Origin: Ryuthela nishihirai
Lineage: Eukaryota > Arthropoda > Arachnida > Araneae > Heptathelidae
Assembly: GCA_038380435.1 (NCBI GenBank)
Contig: JAWZYU010000034.1
Span: 35,712,901-35,776,900, forward strand
Reading direction: 5' to 3'
Length of the DNA: 64,000 nt
Within the stretch, counting starts at the first letter, position 1; each line of letters starts with the position of its first letter. Below, piece after piece: positions 41,871 through 52,070 of the stretch. The notes under the pieces were generated by a model, which was given only the letters and a program-made list of their open reading frames with translations, did no database searches and had not been told where the DNA came from. Both the position numbers and the translations under genes were made by a program.

Positions 41871-41990
41871 GTTGCCCATTTTAGTAGCAACAAGGAGATT
41901 TCGGAAAGAAAAGAAAAAATGTCTCTGCGACATATTTTAAACTGGGTTCTGTTATTTTACCTCTGGGTTGGGTTGGTTTGTTTTACCTCT
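41871..41990. repeat. Segmental repeat, first copy (pairs with 42504-42620)
   Basis: GTTGCCCATTTTAGTAGCAA, CAAGGAGATTTCGGAAAGAA ... AACTGGGTTCTGTTATTTTA CCTCTGGGTTGGGTTGG is repeated almost exactly 633 bp downstream, and in both places runs into a SINE-A tail. Host DNA plus the SINE were duplicated together. Confidence 0.9.
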
Positions 41991-42503
41991 GAGCGGCACT
42001 TTTTTGCACACCATGGGCTAAATGGCCAGGTCACATGGACCCCGAAGGCTCAGAGAAGGTTTGGGGAGGGGACCCACTGGAACAGCTGTTGGGAGACAGA
42101 TGGTAGCCTCCCGTCAAGGCCATCCAGCGTGTTCTTTAACGTTGGGTTGTTTTACCTATGAGCGGCACTTTTTTGCACACCATGGGCTAAATGGCCAGGT
42201 CACATGGACCCCGAAGGCTCAGAGAAGGTTTGGGGAGGGGACCCACTGGAACAGCTGTTGGGAGACAGATGGGGTCAAAGCCATTAAGCATGTTCTTTAA
42301 CTTGCACAGGGTATGGCTCTCCCGCACACGGGGCCACGGCTTAACGTCCCATTCGACGGATGGCGGCCTTTCCAAACCCATCGGTGTCTCCTACTGACCG
42401 TGGACAGGGCGAGGAATTTTGCGGAGATAAATCTCAACGCTGACCCAGCTGGGACTCGAACCTGGGAACTACAGATTACGGGCCTGGCGCTCTACCGACT
42501 GAG
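41965..42503 (-). mobile_element. SINE-A with two 3' modules (first of a segmental pair)
   Basis: Two tail modules, core and partial head. The head ends at CTACCGACTGAG, where the duplicated host segment starts again (TTGCCCATTTTAG). Module 2 has a ~15-bp deletion (CAGATGGGGTCAAAGCC). Confidence 0.92.
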
Positions 42504-42620
42504 TTGCCCATTTTAGTAGCAACAAGGAGATTTCGGAAAGAAAAGAAAAATTGTCTCTGCGACAAATTTTAAACTGGGTTCTGTTATTTTACCTCTGGGT
42601 TGGGTTGGTTTGTTTTACCT
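42504..42620. repeat. Segmental repeat, second copy
   Basis: Near-identical to 41871-41990 (differences such as AAAAATTGTC for AAAAAATGTC). At about 117 bp it is far too long to be a target-site duplication. Confidence 0.9.
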
Positions 42621-43495
42621 CTGAGCGGCACTTTTTTGCACACCATGAGCTAAATGGCCAGGTCACAACGACCCCGAAGGATCAGAGAAAGATGGAGGAG
42701 GGGACCCGCTGGAACAGCTGTTGGGAGACAGATGGTAGCCTCCCGTCAAGGCTATCCAGCGTGTTCTTTAACGTTGGGTTGTTTTACCTCTGAGCGGCAC
42801 TTTTTTGCACACCATGAGCTAAATGGCCAGATCACAAGGACCCCGAAGGATCACAGAGAGATGGGGGAGGGGACACGCTGGAACAGCTGTTGGGAGACAG
42901 ATGGTAGCCTCCCGTCAAGGCCATCCAGCGTGTTCTTTAACGTTGGGTTGTTTTACCTCTGAGCGGCACTTTTTTGAACACCATGAGCTAAATGGCCAGG
43001 TCACAAGGACCCCGAAGGATCAGAGAGAGATGGGGGAGGGGACACGCTGGAACACCTGTTGGGAGACAGATGATAGCCTCCGTCAAGGCCATCCAGCGTG
43101 TTCTTTAACGTTTTGTTGTTTTACCTCTGAGCGGCACTTTTTTGCACACCATGAGCTAAATGGCCAGGTCACAAGGACCCTGAAGGATCAGAGAGAGATG
43201 GGGGAGGGGACTCACTGGAACAGCTGTTGGGAGACAGATGGTAGCCTCCCATCAAGGCCATCCTGTGTGTTCTTCAACGTGCACAGGGTATGACTCTCCC
43301 GCACACGGGGCCACGGCTTTACGTCCCATCCGACGGACGGCGGCCTTTCCAAGCCCATCGGTGTCCCCTACTGACCGTGGGCAAGGCGGGGAGTTTTTCG
43401 GAGATAAATCTCAACGCTGACCCAGCTGGGACTCGAACCTGGGAATTGCAATTACGAGTCTGATGCGCTACCGACTGATCCAATCCCGCCTCCCC
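42598..43495 (-). mobile_element. SINE-A with four 3' modules (second of a segmental pair)
   Basis: Modules begin near 42598, 42773, 42942 and 43111, then core and a diverged head (ACTGATCCAATCCCGCC). All four modules share private variants CACCATGAGCTAAATGG and GAAGGATCA, so they expanded locally from one parent module after this copy formed. Confidence 0.93.
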
Positions 43496-44211
43496 CTCGG
43501 GTCAAAATTACAAACTTAAATCTACAATTTATTAAAATTAAATTACTTAAATCAATCGGACTTTCATCACAGTACTCGGTCTCTAACAAATGTGAATTCC
43601 TTTTTCTTATTTTTCTCGTACTAATTACTTTTCATTTTTTGCACTTTCTCACCAACAAGAGCAGGTGAACTCCTTTGACAGCATTAGCAGCTACGTACAA
43701 CAAATGCAAAACGCCCTTGTCGCAAAACGGGGCGGGCGGATTCTTGCCACCAGCAGCATTTCGGGGCGTAGGCCACGCTCACTTAGAGAGACCTAAGATT
43801 GTGTCTATGTGAGAATCCCACCTGCAGAAAATCCGAAAAAACTGTTTCCTTGAAAATCTCAGGAAACAAAACATTTCGACAATCCTGTTTACAAACCCGG
43901 GAAGTATATGAACCATTCATAACTTCCAAGGTCATGGTATTGTGACGACTTCCGATTCTGAGTGTTGGGTACTTAAGGAACTGGAAAACCGACATTGCTT
44001 GAAATACATTCTTTAATTTCAAGTTTTTCTGCCTTTTTCTTTTCGGTATTTAGTCATTTCAAAAATGCAACGGACACACCTAGAAATGGACAACACCAAC
44101 GCCGTGGAAGGCGAAGAGCACGAACGACATGACGTAGCTGTGACGACAGAGAACGAGAGTAGAATAGCTTAGTTCTCTCTTGGTAGAGACGTCATTAGCA
44201 GTGGAGTGGCA
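43496..44211. other. Low-repeat interval, nothing firmly recognised
   Basis: About 715 bases of non-repetitive DNA, GC-balanced around 43690-44170. A minus-strand frame of 79 codons at 43783-44022 looks protein-like in composition but has no domain or clear splice sites, so it is not called. Confidence 0.4.
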
Positions 44212-44590
44212 GGGGCGGGGGTGGCTCAGTCGGTAGCGCGCCAGGCTCGTAATCTGTAGTTCCCAGGTTCGAGTCCCAGCTGGGTCAGCGTTGAGATTTA
44301 TCTCCGCAAAATTCCCGCCCACGGTCACTAGGGGACGCCGATGGGCTTGGAAAAACCGCCGTCCGTCGGATGGGACGTTAAGCCGTGGCCCCGTGTGCGG
44401 GAGAGCCATACCCTGTGCACGTTAAAGAACACGCTGGATGGCCTTGACGGAAGGCTACCATCTGTCTCCCAACAGCTGTTCCAGTGGATCCCTTCCCCCA
44501 ACCTTCTCTGAGCCTTCGGGGTCCATGTGAACTGGCCATTTAGCCCATGGTATGCAAAAAAGTGCCGCTCAGAGGTAAAACAACCCAACC
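44212..44590 (+). mobile_element. SINE-A, full length
   Basis: Head, core and tail ending AAAACAACCCAACC. Ten bases are deleted after TTCCCGCCC relative to other copies. Followed by a 12-14 base G run (about 44615-44628). Confidence 0.94.
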
Positions 44591-44727
44591 CACGTCAAAG
44601 AGGTTCCCTGTCGGGGGGGGGGGGGGGTAACTTCAGGGAAGCAAATTCTCATTAAAATAATTCATTTTAATAAAATTATATTGCTTACATTTCAGGGGGG
44701 GAGGGGTAACTTTCAGGGGGGGGGGAG

Positions 44728-44832
44728 CTCAGTGGGTAACTCGCCAGGTTCGTAATCTGCAGTTCCCAGGTTTGAGTCAGCGTTGAGATTTATCTCCGCA
44801 GAATTCCCCGCCTTGCCCACGGTCATTAGGGT
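44728..44832 (+). mobile_element. SINE-A head fragment
   Basis: Diverged head (GAGCTCAGTGGGTAACTCGC, CCAGGTTTGAGTCAGCG), breaking at GGTCATTAGGGTACAC, where the MITE begins. The B box has lost bases. Confidence 0.8.
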
Positions 44833-45327
44833 ACACTCGCTCAAAAAAGTATTCGAACGCTATGGTTCATTACAATTCAGAAAAAATATCTGGCAACAAT
44901 TTTTTTAGAAATTAATGATCTGGCAACCTTCGTGTCACGTGATTACAGAATTCAGGAAAAATATCTGGAGCGTGTACAGCAACTGTACACGCTCCAGTTA
45001 CCGTTCACAGCAAACGTGTGCAGTTACTGCACACGCTCCAGTTTGCTGTGAACGGTAACTGCACACGCTCAATATTTCCGTGAGTGAGCCCACACGATCT
45101 AGTATCAAAATAATATGACCACCTACAGTCGCTCAAAAAAGTATCCGAACACCATGGTTGATTACAGAATTCAGAAAAAATATCTGGCAACGATTTTTTT
45201 TAGAACGTCGTGTCACGTGACACGAAGGTTGCCAGATTACTAATTTCTAAAAAAATTGTTGCCAGATATTTTTTTCTGAATTGTAATCAAACATTGCGTT
45301 CGGATATTTTTTTGAGCGACTGTACAC
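44832..45327. mobile_element. Tc1/mariner-type MITE composite
   Basis: Left end ACACTCGCTCAAAAAAGTAT, hairpin module at about 44965-45070, second internal end at about 45126, palindrome centre GTCGTGTCACGTGACACGAA and right end TTTTTTTGAGCGACTGTA at about 45325. Same architecture as 26161-26769. Confidence 0.9.
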
Positions 45328-45752
45328 TGATGGGCTTTGGGAGGGCCGCTGTCCGTCGGATAAGACATTAAGCCTTGACCCGTGTTCGAGAGAGAGCCAT
45401 ACCCTGTGCACGTTAAAGAACACACTGGATAGCCTTGACGGGAGGCTACCCTCTGTCTCCCAACAGCTCTTCCAGTGGGTCTGCTCCCCCAACCTTCTCT
45501 GAGCCTTCGAGGTCCATGTGATTTGGCCATTTAGCCCAAGGTGTGCAAAAAAGTGTCGCTCAGAGGTAAAACAACCCAACGTTAAAGAACACGCTGGATG
45601 GCCTTGACGGGGAGGCTACCCTCTGTCTCCCAACAGCTCTTCCAGTGGGTCCCCTCCCCCAACCTTCTCTGAGACTTGTGAGTCTTTGTGACTCGGCATT
45701 TAGCCCATTGTGCGTAAAACAAATACCGCTCAGAGGTAAAACAACCCAACCC
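45328..45752 (+). mobile_element. SINE-A without head, two modules, fused to a MITE
   Basis: Begins within the core (CACTGATGGGCTTTGGGAGG) at the MITE's TA end, continues through two tail modules, and ends AAAACAACCCAACCC. The missing head corresponds to the fragment at 44728-44832: that fragment ends CGGTCATTAGGG just before the MITE and this one resumes with CACTGATGGGC just after it. The MITE therefore inserted into this SINE and split it. Confidence 0.88.
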
Positions 45753-45855
45753 TATGTTTCAAGCCTGTTATAAATCACTTCTCTCTGAAACAAAGGCAAA
45801 AAATATTAAACATATATATATTAATCCATTTCTGAATACACAGATTATCTATAGG

Positions 45856-46580
45856 GGGCGGGGGCGGCTCAGTCGGTAGCGCGCCAGGCTCGTAATCTGT
45901 AGTTCCCAGGTTCGAGTCCCAGCTGGGTCAGTGTTGAGATTTATCTCATCAAAATTTCCCCGCCCTACCCACGGTCAGTAGGGGACACCGATGGCCTTGG
46001 AAAGGCCGCCGTCCGTCGGATGGGACGTTAAGCCGTGGCCCCGTGTGTGGGAGAGTCATACCCTGTGCACGTTAAAGAACACGTTGGATGGCTTTGACGG
46101 GAGGCTACCATCTGTCTCCCAACAGCTGTTCCAATGGGTCCCCTCCACCAACCTTCTCTGAGCCTTCGGGGTCCATGTGAACTGGCCATTTAGCCCATGG
46201 TGTGCAAAAAAGTGCCGCTGAGAGGTAAAACAACCCAACGTTAAAGAACACGCTGGATGGCCTTGACGGGAGGCTACCATCTGTCTCCCAACAGCTGTTC
46301 CAATGGGTCCCCTCCACCAACCTTCTCTGAGCCTTCGGGGTCCATGTGAACTGGCCATTTAGCCCATGGTGTGCAAAAAAGTGCCGCTGAGAGGTAAAAC
46401 AACCCAACGTTAAAGAACACGCTGGATGGCCTTGACGGGAGGCTACCATCTGTCTTCCAACAGCTGTTCCAGTGGGTCCCCTCCACCAACCTTCTCTGAG
46501 CCTTCGGGGTCCATGTGAACTGGCCATTTAGCCCATGGTGTGCAAAAAAGTGCCGCTGAGAGGTAAAACAACCCAACCTT
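45856..46580 (+). mobile_element. SINE-A with three 3' modules
   Basis: Head, core and modules starting near 46070, 46239 and 46408. All modules share CCTCCACCAACC, GTGAACTGGCC and CCGCTGAGAGG, so they arose from one local parent. Confidence 0.94.
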
Positions 46581-46681
46581 TTATTTTTTTCTAGATCGGA
46601 GCCTGATCGTAAACGAAGTCCTAGGCTTAAGAAAAGAAAATGGGCAGTGAACATCATACGACTCAGAAGTTCTGGTAAATA

Positions 46682-46760
46682 TACTGCTCACAAAAATTAG
46701 GGGATATTTCAAAATGAATATGAAGTGATAAAAAATATCCCCTATTTTTTGTGAGCAGTA
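46682..46760. mobile_element. 79-bp TA-flanked MITE
   Basis: Terminal inverted repeats of 28 bp with one mismatch: left TACTGCTCACAAAAATTAGG.., right ..CCTATTTTTTGTGAGCAGTA. Flanked by TA on both sides. Only about 23 bp lie between the arms. The ACTGCTCACAAAAATTAG terminus is of Tc1/mariner type and is unrelated to the CAGTCGCTC family. Confidence 0.9.
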
Positions 46761-46879
46761 TATATATTTTTTACGGAAAATATTTTCGACAAAGAAGGCA
46801 ATATCAGGTGGATTTACACTCGTTTTATTTAGAGGCATTTTAGATTTATATTAGAACATATTTAGATACATGTATTTTG

Positions 46880-47080
46880 CCGTCCCATGGCCGAGTGGTT
46901 AGCGCGCTTGGCTACTGATCTAAGGGACCTGGATTCGAGCCCCGGGTAAGGCATGAATGTTCGTGTTGTTTTTCTGCTGAGGTCCTGCCATCCTCTCAGA
47001 CCTTCTACTATGGCATATAAACTGACGGGCTCCTGTCAGACCTCTGTGGCAAGCAGCTGCTTGAGGGGATATTTATTTAT
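46880..47080 (+). mobile_element. SINE-B, full length (reference copy)
   Basis: Head GTCCCATGGCCGAGTGGTTA with A box TGGCCGAGTGG and B box GATTCGAGCCC, body TCTGCTGAGGTCCTGCCATC..CATATAAACTGACGGGCTCC, 3' end GCAAGCAGCTGCTTGAGGGG followed by ATATTTATTTATAT. The head resembles a class II (Ser/Leu-type) tRNA. The ATTT-repeat tail differs from SINE-A's CAACC tail, so the two families probably used different LINE partners. Confidence 0.94.
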
Positions 47081-47569
47081 ATATTTTTTATATCCTTAAT
47101 TTTTGCACGAGACTCAAACATCTAAAAACCTAAAAGATTAGTGGTTACGTTTTTAGACTTAAACACTGAATTAGTTTTACGACAGCTACACTACTCTAAG
47201 CATCTTATGAAATTCGTTTATTTTATCCCACATTTCTTTATGAAATTGCCAGAAACGTTTCGCATTGCCATTAAAATAATATTAGGCCAGAATCTGGCTA
47301 CATGTTTTAAACCATTGTACATGTGGCGCCATCTATTGAGACGATGAAAAGTTAATATAAATTTCAATTCGGCCTGAAACCATTTCTTGCTTTGATTTTA
47401 GTATTTGTTGCATCAGGATAATATTAATATGGAAAGTTCTTTTTTTTGGCAACAGAAAGTAATAATTCTTTTTTAACCGAAAATATATTCTAGAAAATCG
47501 AGATTGAGATCAATTTGATTGAATTTTTTAAATTATTTTCAGTCATTACATCGCTAGCTAAAATGGCGG
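47081..47569. other. AT-rich low-repeat interval
   Basis: About 490 bases with no repeats recognised. Includes a CTCF-core-like AGATGGCGCC on the minus strand at 47324-47338, of a quality expected by chance in a window this size. Confidence 0.4.
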
Positions 47570-47878
47570 GTTTGGATTGTGTTGTTTTACCTCTGAGCGG
47601 CACTTTTTTGTACACCATGGGCTAAAGGACAGGTCACAAGGACCCCGAAGGCTCAGAGAAGTTTTGGAGACAGCTTTTGGGAGACAGATGTTAGACTCCC
47701 GTCAAGGCCATCCAGCGTGTTCTTTAACGTGCACAGGGTATGGCTCTCCCGCACACGGGGCCACGACTTAACGTCCCATCCGACGGACGGCGGCCTTTTC
47801 AAGCCCATCGGTGTTCCCTACTGACCGTGGGCAGGGTGGGGAGTTTTGCGGAGATAAATCTCAACGCTGACCCAGCTG
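47570..47878 (-). mobile_element. SINE-A, head lost at a MITE junction
   Basis: Tail, core and up to AACGCTGACCCAGCTGG, where MITE sequence (GGCAACCTTCGTGTC) takes over. The short overlap CTGGCAACC suits microhomology-mediated joining. Confidence 0.88.
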
Positions 47879-48005
47879 GCAACCTTCGTGTCACGTGACA
47901 CGAAGATTGCCAGATCACTAATTTCTAAAAAAAATCGTTGCCAGATATTTTTTTCTGAATTCTGCAATCAATCATAGTGTTCGGATATTTTTTGAGCGAC
48001 TGTAC
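47879..48005. mobile_element. Right half of a Tc1/mariner-type MITE
   Basis: From the palindrome centre GTGTCACGTGACACGAAG to the end TTTTTTGAGCGACTGTAC. The left half is missing, replaced by the SINE. Confidence 0.9.
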
Positions 48006-48300
48006 TTTTCGGCATTCACTTAACATCTTTAAAAAAAACTGGCTTCAATTATTTAAAAATAAAAACACTAAAATTTGAACTGTTCAGGAATTCATTGTCA
48101 AATATTTCCCATGCTTCTTTTAACCAAAGCAAACCCTCATACCAGCACATTTTGTAACAAACCATTTCCAAGACTTCCTTACGCAAGCTACCCGCATGCC
48201 CCATCACCTGTCCCGGCACCACGTGTACCGATCGTCTTCCCTCGGAGAAGACCTTGCCCATGGGGCTGACACCGAACTCACATCACCTCTGTTGCAGGTT
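48006..48300. other. Low-repeat interval with a weak exon-like frame
   Basis: Minus strand 48049-48261 encodes 70 residues (LRKEVLEMVCYKMCWYEGLL...) with coding-like composition and an internal donor-like GCGTAAGGAAG, but no domain and no clear acceptor. Not called as a gene. Confidence 0.3.
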
Positions 48301-48390
48301 CCCGAAAGTTACGGTCACACAAGAAGCGTTTTCAGTGATTTGACGTCACGAACGCTTTAGCAACACTGAAACGCTACGGTCACATAAGAT
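48301..48390. repeat. ~65-bp AGCGTTTTCAGTG array, part before the SINE
   Basis: One to two units containing AGCGTTTTCAGTGATTTGAC, GTCACGAACGCTTTAGC and ACACTGAAACGCT. The unit is internally palindromic (AGCGTTTTCAGTG against CACTGAAACGCT). It continues at 49119 after the SINE-A. Confidence 0.85.
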
Positions 48391-49118
48391 GAGTTGGGTT
48401 GGGTGTTATATCTCTGAGCTACACTTTTTTTGCACACCATGGGCTAAATGGCCAGGTCACATGAACCCCGAAGGCTAATAGAAGGTTAGGGGAGGGGACC
48501 CACTGGAACAGCTGTTGCGAGACAGATGGTAGCCTTCCGTCAAGGACATCCAGCGTGTTCTTTAACGTTGGGTTGTTTTACCTCTGAGCGGCACTTTTTT
48601 GCACACCACGGGCTAATGGCCAGGTCTCATGGACCCCGAAGGCTCAGAGAAGGTTGGGGGAGGGGACCCACTGGAACAGCTGTTGGGAGACAGATGGTAG
48701 CCTCCCGTCAAGGCCATCCAGCGTGTTCTTTAACGTTGGGTTGTTTTACCTCTGAGCGGCACCTTTTTGCACACCATGGGCTAAATGGCCAGGTCACATG
48801 GACCCCGAAGGCTCAGAGAAGGTTGGGGGAGGGGACCCACTGGAACAGCTGTTGGGAGACAAATGGTAGCCTCCCGTCAAGGCCATCCAGCGTGTTCTTT
48901 AACGTGCAGAGTGTATGGCTCTCCCGCACACGGGCCACGGCTTAACGTCCCATCCGACGGACGGCGGCCTTTCCAAGCCCATCGGTGTCCCCTACTGACC
49001 GTGGGCAGGGCGGGGAATTTTGCGGAGATAAATCTCAACGCTGACCCAGCTGGGACTCGAACCTGGTAACTACAGATTACGAGCCTGGCGCGCTACCGAC
49101 TGAGCCACCCCCGCCCCC
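48391..49118 (-). mobile_element. SINE-A with three 3' modules, inside the 65-bp array
   Basis: Modules near 48391, 48567 and 48735, then core and complete head (GAGCCACCCCCGCCCCC). Array units on both sides (ACATAAGATG and GAGAAGCGTT) show insertion into a pre-existing tandem repeat. Confidence 0.94.
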
Positions 49119-49376
49119 GAGAAGCGTTTTCAGTGATTACACGTCACGAACGCTTTAACGACACTGAAAACGATGCGGTCACATAAGAAGCGTTTTCAGC
49201 GATTTGACGTCATGAACGCTTTAGCGACACTGAAACGCTACGGCCACATAAGAAGCGTTTTCAGTGATTACACGTCACGAACGCTTTACCGACACTGAAA
49301 CACTGCGGTCACATAAGAAGCGATTTCAGTGATTTGACGTCACGAACGCTTTAGCGACACTGAAACGCTCGAAATT
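49119..49376. repeat. ~65-bp AGCGTTTTCAGTG array, main part
   Basis: Four units of 65-66 bp, each with AAGCGTTTTCAGTGATT, ACGTCACGAACGCTTTA, GCGACACTGAAACGC and GGTCACATA. Several units contain TGACGTCA or near matches. The mirror-image ends suggest descent from a small inverted-repeat element, but no transposon family is recognised. Confidence 0.9.
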
Positions 49377-49661
49377 GCTGTGTGGCTGCGCTCTACGTCA
49401 CTCGCTTCCTTGCCACGTGGGGGTCTCTGGTGTTCGCGAATAGCTCGGCAATTAGGAAGATTACTGGAATGCTGAAAGAAAATTACAGTTTTTGCATCTT
49501 AGGGAGTCAAAACCAGACATTTGACTATTTTTTCTCGGCTACTACTAATACGTCATCTGGATGTTACAGGAAATGCGTCGCCAGTAGAACTTTGTTGTTT
49601 AAATTTGGAAGGTTTTGGCCCGTCCTCACTATGGTAATTTGGGTTCGATTGTTTTATCTCT
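49377..49661. other. Low-repeat interval, nothing recognised
   Basis: About 285 bases of non-repetitive DNA without a convincing coding frame. Confidence 0.35.
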
Positions 49662-50238
49662 GGGTTGGGTTGGGTTGTTTTACCTCTGAGCGGCACTTTT
49701 TTGCACACCATGGGCTAAATGGCCAGGTCACATGGACCCCGAAGGCTCAGAGAAGGTTGGGGGAGGGGACCACTGGAATAGCTGTTGGGAGACAGATGGT
49801 AGCCTCCCGTCAAGGCCATCCAGCGTGTTCTTTAACGTTGGATTGTTTTTACCTCTGAGCTGCACTTTTTTGCACAGCATGGTCTAAATGGCCAGGTCAC
49901 AAGGACCCCGAAGGCTCAGAGCAGGTTGGAGGAGGGGACCCACTGGAGAACTGTTAGGCCATCCAGCGTGTTCTTTAACCCGTCAATCCAGCGTGTTCTG
50001 CCTCCCGTCAAGGCCATACAGCGTGTTCTTTAACGTTGGATTGTTTTACCTCTGAGCGGCACTTTTTTACACACCATGGGCTAAATGGCCAGGTCACATG
50101 GACCCCGAAGGCTCAGAGAAGGTTGTGGGAGGGGACCCACTGGACAATTGTTAGGCCATCCAGCGTGTTCTTTAACCCGTCAATCCAGCGTGTTCTGCCT
50201 CCCGTCAAGGCCATACAGCGTGTTCTTTAACGTGCACA
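49662..50238 (-). mobile_element. Rearranged SINE-A tails without core or head
   Basis: Three tail modules near 49662, 49838 and 50036. The second and third have lost the middle of the module (ACTGG..AATTGTTAGGCCATC) and gained TTTAACCCGTCAATCCAGCG..GTTCTGCCTCCCGTC, an unusual block present twice (49963-50035 and 50161-50232). The element ends at AACGTGCACAGAGTG, where a plus-strand SINE-A begins. Confidence 0.88.
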
Positions 50239-50242
50239 GAGT

Positions 50243-50626
50243 GGGACGGGAATGGCTCAGTCAGTAGCATGCGAGGCTCGTAACCTGCAGTTCCCAGGTT
50301 CGAGTCTCAGCTGCGTCAGCGTTGAGATTTATCTTTGCAAAATTCCCCGCCCTGCCCACGTTCAGTAAGGGACACGACTGGGCTTGGAAAGACCGCCGTT
50401 CATCGGATATGACGTTAAGCCATGGCCCCGTGTGCGCAGAGCCATACCCTGTGCACGTTAAAGAACACGTTGGATGGCCTTGACGGTAGGTTACCATCTG
50501 TCTCCCAACAGCTGTTCCAGTTGATCCCCTCCTCCAACCTTTTCTGAGCCTTCGGGGTCCTTGTGACCTGGCCATTTAGACCATGCTGTGCAAAAAAGTG
50601 CAGCTCAGAGGTAAAACAACCCAACC
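50243..50626 (+). mobile_element. SINE-A, full length
   Basis: Older copy with head GGGAATGGCTCAGTCAGTAG and a good B box GGTTCGAGTCT, ending AAAACAACCCAACC. Placed tail to tail with the rearranged copy before it. Confidence 0.92.
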
Positions 50627-50673
50627 TGAAATGGTAGGTAGAGCTTTCTTGCAACAAAACTCAGGCATTATTT

Positions 50674-51231
50674 TGGGGCGGGGGTGGCTCAGTCGGTAGA
50701 GCGCGCCAGACTCGTAATCTGTAGTTCCCAGGTTCGAGTCCCAGCTGGGTCAGCGTTGAGATTTATCTCCGCAAAATTCCCCACCCTGCCCATGGTCAGT
50801 AGGGGACACCGATGGGCTTGGAAAGGCCGCCGTCCGTCGGATGGGACGTTAATCCGTGGCTCCGTGTGCGGGAGAGCCATACCCTGTGCACGTTAAAGAA
50901 CACCGCTGGATGGCCTTGACGGGAGGCTACCATCTGTCTCCCAACAGCTGTTCCAGTGGGTCCCCTCCCCCAACCTTCTCTGAGCCTTCGGGGTCCATGT
51001 GACCTGGCCATTTAGCCCATGGTGTGCAAAAAAGTGCCGTTCAGAGGTAAAACAACCCAACGTTAAAGAACACGCTGGATGGCCTTGACAGGAGGCTACC
51101 ATCTGTCTCCCAACAGCTGTTCCAGTTGGTCCCCTCCCCCAACCTTCTCTGAGCCTTCGGGGTCCATATGACCTGGCCATTTAGCCCATGATGTGCAATA
51201 AAGTGCAGCTCAGAGGTAAAACATCCCAACC
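50674..51231 (+). mobile_element. SINE-A with two 3' modules, TSD-bounded
   Basis: Head, core and two modules (second starts near 51060), flanked by a perfect 12-bp duplication CAGGCATTATTT (50662-50673 and 51232-51243). The duplication encloses both modules. Confidence 0.96.
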
Positions 51232-51243
51232 CAGGCATTATTT

Positions 51244-51775
51244 CCTTTCCACACGTTTTAGAGCTGCATCAATCGAATGCTACAGAATAACACTTGGTCG
51301 GCTCCTGTATACTAACCAATTATAGACAGATGGTTTGCTTATTTGAAGGACTTATCTCTCTCTCTAAAGCACGGCCATTTTTTTTAAACAGTCGGCTTTT
51401 ATCTAAGTGAAGAGAAGGTACCCACGCCACCCCCGAAGCCTTAGAACTAGAAGGACCAATATCTATTGTGAAGGTTGTGTCGAGGGTCCTCGAACGTCGC
51501 CTCGTCTACAACTCAGACCACCAGATGGCACGATCGCTGATGTGGAGGTGGAGGGCTTTTTAGGAAGCTAGGGATGGATATGCCCTGTGGGATAGGGCAT
51601 CACAATACGGAGGATCCAAAACAGTTCATCGCCACAGAGAGAAGTGCTTTGGTGATGAACTTAAAAGGTCTGCGGGCGTCGAATCGGGAAATCCGAACCA
51701 AAGGTTAAACTCACAGATGTTTTAAAAGGAGAGAAAAAGTAGAAACTTTTTTTTTTGTGTTCGTTATGTTTATTA
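51244..51775. other. Low-repeat interval with a consensus CTCF site
   Basis: About 530 bases of balanced, non-repetitive DNA. Contains CCACCAGATGGCAC, annotated separately. A small hairpin GATATGCCCTGTGGGATAGGGCAT lies at about 51570. No coding frame. Confidence 0.4.
51518..51531 (+). promoter_or_regulatory. Perfect match to the CTCF core consensus
   Basis: CCACCAGATGGCAC fits CCASYAGRKGGCRS at all 14 positions. With equal base frequencies about 0.03 such matches are expected in this window on both strands. CTCF is conserved in arthropods. Binding is inferred only. Confidence 0.4.
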
Positions 51776-51985
51776 TGCCGTCCCGTGGCCAAGTGGTTAG
51801 CGCGCTTGACTACTGATCTAAGGGATCTGGGTTCGAGTCCCGGTTAAGGCAAGGATGTATGTGTCGTTTTTCAGCTGAGGTCCTGCCATCCCCAACAGAT
51901 CTTCTACTATGGCATATAAACTGACAGGCTCCTGTCAGACCTCTGTGGCAAGCAGCTGCTTGAGGGGGTATTTATTTATTTATGT
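51776..51985 (+). mobile_element. SINE-B, full length
   Basis: Head CGTCCCGTGGCCAAGTGGTT, B box GGTTCGAGTCC, 3' end AGCTGCTTGAGGGGGTATTT followed by ATTTATTTATG. Well preserved. Confidence 0.94.
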
Positions 51986-52070
51986 TTATTACAATGAGCG
52001 AATATAAAGTTGCTGCAGGTTACGGTTAGAAAGTCGTTCTAGGTTACGGTTAGTACTTTTCTCGGTTTGG

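Noticed and set aside
41871..42620. The 117-bp repeat as a target-site duplication of the SINE-A between its copies
   Set aside because: Far longer than the 9-13 bp duplications of this family, and each copy precedes its own SINE; it is a segmental duplication.
43783..44022. 79-codon minus-strand frame with protein-like composition
   Set aside because: No recognised domain, no clean acceptor or donor pair; kept only as a remark on the interval.
48049..48261. 70-codon minus-strand frame with a GTAAGG donor-like site
   Set aside because: No upstream acceptor and no homology that I recognise; insufficient for a gene call.
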